The position numbers and the translations under genes were made by a program. From the NCBI GenBank assembly GCA_022564995.1, contig JADFKK010000056.1, positions 1 through 32,787 on the forward strand: a DNA stretch of 32,787 bases. The letters are read 5' to 3'. This stretch comes from Planctomycetota bacterium (lineage in GTDB: Bacteria; Planctomycetota; Planctomycetia; Pirellulales; JADFKK01). Numbering within the stretch: the stretch's first letter is position 1; each line of letters opens with the position of its first letter. Shown one piece after another: positions 27,118 to 32,787 of the stretch. Under the pieces are notes generated by a model, which saw only the letters and a list, made by a program, of their open reading frames with translations, had not been told where the DNA came from and made no database searches.

Positions 27118-30100
27118 ATGCGTCACGTTACTCTGTTTGCGTTGTTGTTTGCTTCCTTCACGGCCGCGGCCGGCGGGGCCGAGAAACCGAAGGCGCTGCG
27201 AGTATTGTTCCTCGGAGACCGCGGCCATCATCGCCCGGCGGAGCGGGCGAAGCAGTTGATGCCGGTGATGCGGGAGCGGGGGATTAACGTGACTTATACG
27301 GAGAATGTCGAGGCGCTGAACGCCAAGACGCTCGCTTCGTTCGACGCGCTGATCGTGTATGCCAACATTGGGAAAATTTCGCCGGAGCAGGAGCAGGCGC
27401 TGTTGGATTACGTGGCTGGCGGCGGGGGCTTTGTGCCGCTGCACTGTGCGTCGTTTTGCTTTTTGAATTCGGACAAATACATCGCGCTGGTCGGCGGGCA
27501 ATTTCGCCGGCACACGACCGGTACGTTTCGCACGCAGATTGTCGAGCCCAATCACCCGCTGATGAAGGGCTTTGGCGGATTCGAAAGCTGGGACGAAACC
27601 TACGTGCATCACCGGCACAACGAGAAGGACCGCACGGTGCTGTCGTATCGTCAAGAGGGCGACACGCGCGAGCCGTGGACGTGGGTTCGCACGCACGGCA
27701 AGGGCCGCGTGTTTTACACCGCCTGGGGTCACGACGCGCGGACTTGGGGACATCCGGGCTTTCAGAATCTCGTCGAACGCGGCATTCGCTGGGCGGCGGG
27801 TGCCGACCTGAGCGTTGTGGCCGCTTATGCCGACCGGCCACAGATGACGTCGCTGCGAAAAGACGTCAAACCGTTTGAGTACGTTAAGGCCAATGTGCCG
27901 TATTATCCGCCGGGAAAACGCTGGGGCACGCTCGGCAAGCCAAACGGCAAGATGCAGGTGCCCCTCTCGCCCGCCGAGTCGATGAAGCACTTTGTCACGC
28001 CGGTCGATTTCGAGGTCAAGCTGTTCGCCGCCGAGCCGGACATCGGCGGAAAACCGATCTGCATGAACTGGGACGAACGCGGCCGGCTGTGGATCGCGGA
28101 GACTTTCGATTACCCCAACGAAAAACAGCCCGAGGGCAAAGGCCGCGATCGCATCCGCATCCTGGAAGACACCAACGGCGACGGGCGGGCCGATAAATTC
28201 ACGGTGTTCGCCGAGAAGCTGAGCATCCCGACCAGCATCACGTTTTACAAGGGCGGTGTGATCGTACATCAGGCACCCGACACGCTGTACCTCAAGGACA
28301 CCGACGGCGACGATGTGGCCGACGTGCGCAAGGTGCTCTTCACCGGCTGGTCGACCGGCGACACGCACGCCGGGCCGAGCAATTTGCACTGGGGCCCGGA
28401 CAATTGGATCTGGGGCATGGTCGGCTACGCCGGCTTCAACGGCACCATCGGCGGCGAGCGGCATTCGTTCCGTACCGGGTTTTATCGCTTCAAACCCGAC
28501 GGGTCGAAGTTTGAATTCATCCGCAACACGAACAACAATTCCTGGGGCGTGAGTTTCTCGGAGGAGGGCATCGTCTGGGGATCGACCGCCAATGGCAATC
28601 CCAGCGTCTACATGCCGATTGCGAATCGCTATTACGAAAAGGTTCGCGGCTGGTCGTCCAGCGTGCTCGGCCGCACGGCCGCCAGCGCCAAGTTCTATCC
28701 GATCACCGGCAAGATCCGGCAGGTCGACGCCCACGGTTCGTTCACCGCCGGCGCCGGACATGCGATCTATACGGCCCGCACGTATCCGCGGACGTATTGG
28801 AACCGCACCGCGTTCGTCAACGGGCCGACCGGGCATTTGATCGGCACGTTTCAGATCGAGCCGCGGGGATCGGACTTCGTGACGCGGAACTCTTGGAACC
28901 TTTTGGCCAGCGACGACGAGTGGAGCGCCCCGATCATGTCCGAGGTCGGACCCGACGGGCACATGTGGGTCATCGATTGGTACAACTACATCGTGCAGCA
29001 CAATCCCGTACCCGCCGGCTTCAAGCGGGGCAAGGGCAATGCGTACATAACGAAGCTACGGGATAAGAAGCACGGGCGGATTTATCGGGTCGTGTATAAG
29101 GGGGCAAAGCCGCAAGCGAGGTTTACGCTAGCAGGGGCGACGCCGGAAAAATTGGTCGCGACGCTCAAGCACGATAATATGCGCTGGCGATTACACGCGC
29201 AGCGATTGTTGGTGGAGCGAGGGAAGCTAGATGTGGTGCCGGCGTTGCTGAAGTTGGCGCTCGATGATAGCGTCGATGCCATAGGTCTGAACGTCGGGGT
29301 GAATCACGCGCTGTGGACGCTGCACGGGCTCGGCGCACTGAGTGGATCGAAAGGGCATTCCAACGCGGCAGCCGCGGCAGCGCTGCGCCATCGTTCGGCC
29401 GGAGCGCGACGCGTGGCGGTGAGCGTCATGCCGCGCACGGCTTCGTCCGTCGAGGCGATTCTCTCGGCCGGCCTACTCACGGACAAGAACGCCCAGGTGC
29501 GACTGGCGGCCTTCTTGGCGCTGGCCGACATGCCGGCCTCGCAAGGAGCGGCCAATGCCATCGCGAAGGCGATCCTTGCTCCGGCGAACGCGGACGACCG
29601 CTGGATTCCCGACGCGGCGACCAGTGCGGCGGCGACACACGACTTATTCTTCCTGCAAGCGGTGGCCGCCGGCAAGTCGAGCGAAATGCCGGCCCGCGCT
29701 CAGCAGACCGTAGCAATTGTTTCGGAGCATTACGCCCGCGGTGGTCCGTCGAAATCGGTCGGTTCGCTGGTGGCCTCGCTTGCCGCATCCAACCAGAAGA
29801 CGGCCGATGCCATCGTGGCCGGCCTGGCCAAGGGTTGGCCGAAGGCCACACAGGCGACGCTCACTGCCGAGAACGAAAAGGCGATGGCCCGGCTGCTGAC
29901 GAAGCTCTCGCCGGGCGCGAAGGGCCAGTTCGTCAAGCTGGCCAGCCGGTGGGGCAGCAAGGGCTTTGAGAAGTATTCGGCTGAAATCGTCAAATCGCTT
30001 GCGGAGGCGATGACCAGCGAAAAGCAATCCGACGCGCAGCGCATCGCCGCGGCTCGGCAGTTAATCGAATTCCGTGCGACCGATGACAAAGCCGTAGCAC

Positions 30101-31458
30101 AATTGATCGCCGCTGTCACGCCGCAAACACCGCCGGCGGTGGCCCGGGGGATCATCGACGCATTGGCTCTGAGCGAAGCGCCGGGCACCGGCAAAGCGCT
30201 GGTTGCCGCGATCGGCGGCCTTTCGCCAACGGCACGCCAAGCGGCATTGCGCGTGCTTCTGCTGCGGGCCGAATCGAGCCGGGCGCTGCTTGACGGGATC
30301 GACAAGGGTCGCATCCAACTCGCTGAACTCTCGCTCGATCAGAAACAGGCCCTGGCGAGAAATCCCAATCGACAAATCGCCGCGCGGGCGAGGGCGATTC
30401 TCAAGCGCGGCGGCAGCCTGCCAAGCCCCGATCGCCAAAAAGTGCTCGCCGAATTGTTGCCGCTCACCAAGCTGACCGGCGATGCCAAGGCGGGCAAGCT
30501 CATTTACACCAAGCAGTGCAGCAAATGTCACGTTCACAGCGGCGAGGGCACCAAGATCGGTCCCGACTTGACCGGCATGGCGGTTCATCCCAAGTACGAA
30601 CTGCTGACGCACATCATCGATCCCAGCCGCAGCGTCGAGGGTAATTACCGGCAGTATTCGGTCATTACCGTCGACGGGCTGACGCTCACCGGGTTGTTGG
30701 CCTCGGAGACGAAAACCACGATCGAACTGTTTGACGCCGAGGGCAAGAAACACATCGTGCTGCGGGAGAACATCGAACAGCTGATCGCCTCGCGCAAGTC
30801 GCTGATGCCCGACGGATTCGAGAAGCAGGTCAGCAAGACGGACATCGTCAACCTGCTGGAGTTTCTTACCCAGCGGGGAAAGTTTCTGCCGATCCCGCTC
30901 GACAAGGCGGCCACCGTGGTCAGCACCAAGGGCATGTTCTTCGACGATAGCGGCACGCTCGAACGGCTGATCTTCCCGAATTGGAAGCCGAAGACGTTCG
31001 AGGGCGTGCCGTTTGTATTGGTCGACCCAGAGGGCGACCGGGTGGCCAACGTGGTGATGCTGCATGGTCCCAACGGCACGAAACCGCCGAAGATGCCCAG
31101 GAGCGTTTCGCTGCCGTGCAACGCCCCCGCCAAGGCGATTCACTTTCTCAGCGGCGTGAGCGGCTGGGGCGCGAAGCAGCCTCGCAAGGACGGCCCGGTG
31201 TCGATGATCGTGCGGCTGAGGTACGCAGACGGCAAGATCGAAGATCATCCGCTGCGCGACGGCCATCACTTCGCCGACTACATCGGCCCGTTCGAGGTGC
31301 CCGGCTCGAAGCTGGCCTTTAAGCTTCGCGGCCAACAGATTCGCTACCTGGTGATTTATCCTAAACGCACCGCGGTGATCAAGTCGATCGACCTGGTCAA
31401 AGGCCCCGACCGTTCGGCGCCGATCGTGATGGCGGTGACTGTGGAGGGGCCGGAGTAA
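27118..31458 (+). CDS. Exported ThuA / PVC-type dehydrogenase / HEAT / cytochrome c fusion
   Basis: The 1446-residue protein has a signal peptide (MRHVTLFALLFASFTAAAGGA). Residues about 23-240 are a ThuA-like domain (trehalose-utilisation family: VLFLGDRGHHRP, GGGFVPLHCASF, GRVFYTAWGHD). About 290-660 is a PVC-type membrane-bound dehydrogenase-like beta-propeller (FEVKLFAAEPDIGGKPICMNWDERGRLWIAE; DTNGDGRADKFTVF; VIDWYNYIVQHNP). About 675-1110 is alpha-helical with HEAT-like repeats. A planctomycete-type cytochrome c domain follows, with heme site C1134-S-K-C1137-H1138 and GPDLTGMA. The last about 170 residues are a beta-rich tail. Such proteins probably oxidise sugars or related polyols outside the membrane and pass electrons to the heme; the substrate is not known. 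The ATG is preceded by AAGGA (27105-27109) at 8 nt. Confidence 0.92.
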   Translation: MRHVTLFALLFASFTAAAGGAEKPKALRVLFLGDRGHHRPAERAKQLMPVMRERGINVTYTENVEALNAKTLASFDALIVYANIGKISPEQEQALLDYVAGGGGFVPLHCASFCFLNSDKYIALVGGQFRRHTTGTFRTQIVEPNHPLMKGFGGFESWDETYVHHRHNEKDRTVLSYRQEGDTREPWTWVRTHGKGRVFYTAWGHDARTWGHPGFQNLVERGIRWAAGADLSVVAAYADRPQMTSLRKDVKPFEYVKANVPYYPPGKRWGTLGKPNGKMQVPLSPAESMKHFVTPVDFEVKLFAAEPDIGGKPICMNWDERGRLWIAETFDYPNEKQPEGKGRDRIRILEDTNGDGRADKFTVFAEKLSIPTSITFYKGGVIVHQAPDTLYLKDTDGDDVADVRKVLFTGWSTGDTHAGPSNLHWGPDNWIWGMVGYAGFNGTIGGERHSFRTGFYRFKPDGSKFEFIRNTNNNSWGVSFSEEGIVWGSTANGNPSVYMPIANRYYEKVRGWSSSVLGRTAASAKFYPITGKIRQVDAHGSFTAGAGHAIYTARTYPRTYWNRTAFVNGPTGHLIGTFQIEPRGSDFVTRNSWNLLASDDEWSAPIMSEVGPDGHMWVIDWYNYIVQHNPVPAGFKRGKGNAYITKLRDKKHGRIYRVVYKGAKPQARFTLAGATPEKLVATLKHDNMRWRLHAQRLLVERGKLDVVPALLKLALDDSVDAIGLNVGVNHALWTLHGLGALSGSKGHSNAAAAAALRHRSAGARRVAVSVMPRTASSVEAILSAGLLTDKNAQVRLAAFLALADMPASQGAANAIAKAILAPANADDRWIPDAATSAAATHDLFFLQAVAAGKSSEMPARAQQTVAIVSEHYARGGPSKSVGSLVASLAASNQKTADAIVAGLAKGWPKATQATLTAENEKAMARLLTKLSPGAKGQFVKLASRWGSKGFEKYSAEIVKSLAEAMTSEKQSDAQRIAAARQLIEFRATDDKAVAQLIAAVTPQTPPAVARGIIDALALSEAPGTGKALVAAIGGLSPTARQAALRVLLLRAESSRALLDGIDKGRIQLAELSLDQKQALARNPNRQIAARARAILKRGGSLPSPDRQKVLAELLPLTKLTGDAKAGKLIYTKQCSKCHVHSGEGTKIGPDLTGMAVHPKYELLTHIIDPSRSVEGNYRQYSVITVDGLTLTGLLASETKTTIELFDAEGKKHIVLRENIEQLIASRKSLMPDGFEKQVSKTDIVNLLEFLTQRGKFLPIPLDKAATVVSTKGMFFDDSGTLERLIFPNWKPKTFEGVPFVLVDPEGDRVANVVMLHGPNGTKPPKMPRSVSLPCNAPAKAIHFLSGVSGWGAKQPRKDGPVSMIVRLRYADGKIEDHPLRDGHHFADYIGPFEVPGSKLAFKLRGQQIRYLVIYPKRTAVIKSIDLVKGPDRSAPIVMAVTVEGPE

Positions 31459-31461
31459 GTG

Positions 31462-31508
31462 CCGTGGCACAGGCGTCTCGCCTGTGATTCACCGGCGAGA
31501 CGCCGGCG
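31462..31508. repeat. Left half of a split palindromic repeat
   Basis: CCGTGGCAC (31462-31470) is the complement of GTGCCACGG at 32235-32243. A hairpin CACAGGCG-TCT-CGCCTGTG (31468-31486) is followed by a 23-nt segment (31484-31506, starting GTGATTCACCGGCG) that recurs directly at 32213-32235 with one mismatch. It lies 3 nt after the stop of the preceding gene. Confidence 0.75.
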
Positions 31509-31565
31509 GGACGGACTGCTTGACGCGACTTGCCCTGGGCGGTCACCGCACGGTAGAATTGAATT

Positions 31566-31889
31566 ATGGAACCGACGCTGACCCAGCACATCGAACTTCG
31601 CCCCACCCGCGATGGCTCCGTGAAGGCGTTCATCGCGGGCACGCGTGTGCGAGTCCAGGATATCGTCTCCGACCACGAGTGTCACGGGCGAACTCCCGAC
31701 GAGGTCGCCAACGAGTATCCGCACATCTCCCTCGCCCAAGTTCACGCGGCGCTGGCTTATTACTTCGACAACCGAGAGGAAATCCGCGGCCAGATGAAGG
31801 CCGATCGCGAGAAGGCGGCTACCCAGCGAAGATCGCAAGATCCAGACGCTAACGGCGAGGATACCGAAGGTGATTCGGTTTCATCTTGA
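31566..31889 (+). CDS. DUF433 antitoxin-like protein
   Basis: The 107-residue protein matches the DUF433 family: the beta-hairpin start HIELRPTRDGSVKAFIAGTRVRV, then a helix-turn-helix-like part (VQDIVSDHECHGRTPDEVANEYPHISLAQVHAALAYYFDN, residues about 29-68). DUF433 proteins are small DNA-binding antitoxins found next to DUF5615 PIN-like proteins. The acidic tail (DPDANGEDTEGDSVSS) is the probable toxin-contact region (inference). Its last 20 nt overlap the start of the next gene, the usual arrangement in a toxin-antitoxin operon, and autoregulation through the N-terminal domain is likely. Confidence 0.85.
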   Translation: MEPTLTQHIELRPTRDGSVKAFIAGTRVRVQDIVSDHECHGRTPDEVANEYPHISLAQVHAALAYYFDNREEIRGQMKADREKAATQRRSQDPDANGEDTEGDSVSS

Positions 31890-32193
31890 CGAAAGCATGC
31901 CTAATGCCGTTGCCGACGGGCTTCGCAAACGCAATCGTGACGTGACCACGTCCAAGGACGCGGGTCTCATCGCAAGCACAGATGAAGAGCAGCTTGCGTC
32001 CGCTCTTTCAGAGTCACGTGTGTTAGTTACGCGCGACACCGACTTTCTGGTCCTGAACGCGGAGGGCGTCGAACACGCCGGCATCGTGTACTGGACGGAG
32101 GGTCACTCGCTGGGATTTCTGATCAAGGAATTGGACTCGCTCTGTTTCGACCGAACGGCGGAGGAAATGTGCGGACAGGTGGAGTACTTGTAA
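31870..32193 (+). CDS. DUF5615 PIN-like toxin
   Basis: The 107-residue protein has the DUF5615/PIN-like layout: HLDESMP at the N-terminus (D7, E8), D30 in SKDAGL, and TRDTDF (D56, D58), which together form the acidic cluster expected to bind metal in a PIN-type nuclease. It would act as the toxin of the pair by cutting RNA; that activity is inferred from the fold family. The start is the GTG at 31870, within the end of the antitoxin gene, implying translational coupling. Confidence 0.85.
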   Translation: MIRFHLDESMPNAVADGLRKRNRDVTTSKDAGLIASTDEEQLASALSESRVLVTRDTDFLVLNAEGVEHAGIVYWTEGHSLGFLIKELDSLCFDRTAEEMCGQVEYL

Positions 32194-32212
32194 GATCGAT
32201 TCGCGTGCAAAC

Positions 32213-32243
32213 GTGATTCACCGGCGGGACGCCGGTGCCACGG
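32213..32243. repeat. Right half of the split palindromic repeat
   Basis: It starts with the 23-nt segment shared with 31484-31506 (one A/G difference), forms ACCGGCG/CGCCGGT, and ends GTGCCACGG, the complement of CCGTGGCAC at 31462-31470. It supplies the last codons and stop of the gene on the minus strand. Confidence 0.75.
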
Positions 32244-32787
32244 GGGAGCGTCGTCGCCGTGTAAGAAACAGGCCGAGCATGGAGCCGAGGCCGGCGTAGA
32301 AGATGACGGCGGGAAAGGCACTGCGGGCGCGCGACGCGCTGCTTGCGGTAAATTCCACGCCGCCGTCATCGCCGACCGGCGTGGCGATTGAACCGTGATT
32401 TTCTTTGAAGGCGTTGTAAAACATTGGATCGTCAATCGAGACGCCGGCCTTGATCTGTGCCGCCTCATACTCGGCAAGTGCCTCCTGATACGCAATCCCT
32501 TCGGCGAGATTCTTCTGAAATTCGCTCTCCAGACGCTCGCGCACCATCGCAGCCGCATCGCCGGACATTTCTGCGATTCGTTTCTCCAGATCCTCTTGCC
32601 GCGCATCGCAGTGGACGATGAACTTCTGGCGAGTCTCTTCGTCCGTTGAAAACCGCCCGGACGTGTCGAGTGCCCGGCGATAGGCTTTCCAGGCCAACTC
32701 GTGTTGGCCGACGCGGAGCATCGTTTCGGCCAAGGCCAGCGAGAAATGCGGATTCGCCCCGCCGCCGAGCATCCACATGCCGATCAT
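32218..32787 (-). CDS. Partial TPR-like protein with C-terminal membrane anchor
   Basis: The 189 visible residues run off the right edge, so the true start is probably outside the window; a Met codon falls exactly on the edge. The first about 40 residues (HFSLALAETMLRVGQHELAWKAYRRALDT) form a TPR-like helix pair. A charged, probably coiled-coil stretch follows (about 45-110: ETRQKFIVHCDARQEDLEKR). Near the C-terminus is one membrane segment (FPAVIFYAGLGSMLGLFL) and then RRRR. The last seven codons, V-A-P-A-S-R-R, and the TGA come from the palindromic repeat at 32213-32243. Function is not recognised. Confidence 0.7.
   Translation of the reverse strand: MIGMWMLGGGANPHFSLALAETMLRVGQHELAWKAYRRALDTSGRFSTDEETRQKFIVHCDARQEDLEKRIAEMSGDAAAMVRERLESEFQKNLAEGIAYQEALAEYEAAQIKAGVSIDDPMFYNAFKENHGSIATPVGDDGGVEFTASSASRARSAFPAVIFYAGLGSMLGLFLTRRRRSPVAPASRR

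Noticed and set aside
27103..29001. Long minus-strand open frame opposite the ThuA/dehydrogenase gene
   Set aside because: It is antisense to a clearly recognisable gene, and its residues show no domain; such frames are common in GC-rich DNA. The same applies to 1501-2388, 5337-6506, 7317-8207 and 30061-31470 on the minus strand.
1..32787. CRISPR array, tRNA or rRNA genes, riboswitch
   Set aside because: No regularly spaced repeats, cloverleaf with CCA/GTTC arm or rRNA-like stretch was noticed; the only tandem repeat (11043-11103) has no spacers.

Overview
The window looks like a piece of a planctomycete chromosome (Pirellulales-like) of high GC content. The signs are two PEP-CTERM surface proteins, a giant secreted protein with the planctomycete N-terminal FEPLEQRQ motif plus a dockerin, a ThuA/PVC-type dehydrogenase/cytochrome c fusion, an arylsulfatase, several FG-GAP plus ASPIC/UnbV proteins, and many short palindromic intergenic repeats. 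No phage, IS transposase, CRISPR, rRNA or tRNA gene was found by eye.

The most interesting content is a pair of paralogous proteins, one on each strand (145-3396 + and 14690-18043 -). Each is interrupted at the homologous position by a single in-frame TGA. On both sides of the TGA the frame and the homology continue (consensus D-L-TGA-S-x-x-W-R-x-x-V). A hairpin follows each TGA, with its loop 16-17 nt downstream and a G in the first two loop positions, as in bacterial SECIS elements. I read both as selenoproteins: an N-terminal membrane anchor, an FG-GAP propeller with Sec at its end, an ASPIC/UnbV domain and a thioredoxin-like CxxC domain. Standard gene calling would split each into two genes. 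A third FG-GAP/ASPIC protein in the window (19652-23416) lacks the Sec codon, a second cysteine shared by the pair, and the thioredoxin domain. This suggests Sec, Cys and thioredoxin form one redox unit.

Layout: 1-144 upstream region; 145-3396 selenoprotein candidate A; 3393-3474 palindromic repeat; 3802-4557 PEP-CTERM protein; 4605-4742 palindromic repeat and terminator; 4869-11006 giant LTD/CotH/dockerin protein; 11043-11322 tandem repeat and large nested palindrome; 11399-12856 HtrA-like protease with PA14-like tail; 12897-14513 sulfatase and terminator; 14690-18043 (-) selenoprotein candidate B; 18023-18425 remnant of a second sulfatase with its terminator; 18496-19314 (-) LamG PEP-CTERM protein; 19652-23416 double FG-GAP/ASPIC lipoprotein; 23525-24469 (-) SGNH hydrolase; 24524-24860 element with perfect 26-bp inverted ends; 25115-26878 membrane LRR protein; 26959-27011 cruciform repeat; 27118-31458 ThuA/dehydrogenase/cytochrome c protein; 31566-32193 DUF433/DUF5615 toxin-antitoxin pair between two halves of a split palindromic repeat; 32218-32787 (-) partial TPR-like membrane protein.

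Most proteins carry export signals or membrane anchors, so the region mainly serves the cell envelope and the breakdown of external polymers (sulfated glycans, sugars, esters). The 5' end of selenoprotein candidate B is fused directly to antisense sulfatase sequence. The simplest history is a deletion between two divergent genes, which may have removed B's promoter and native start.
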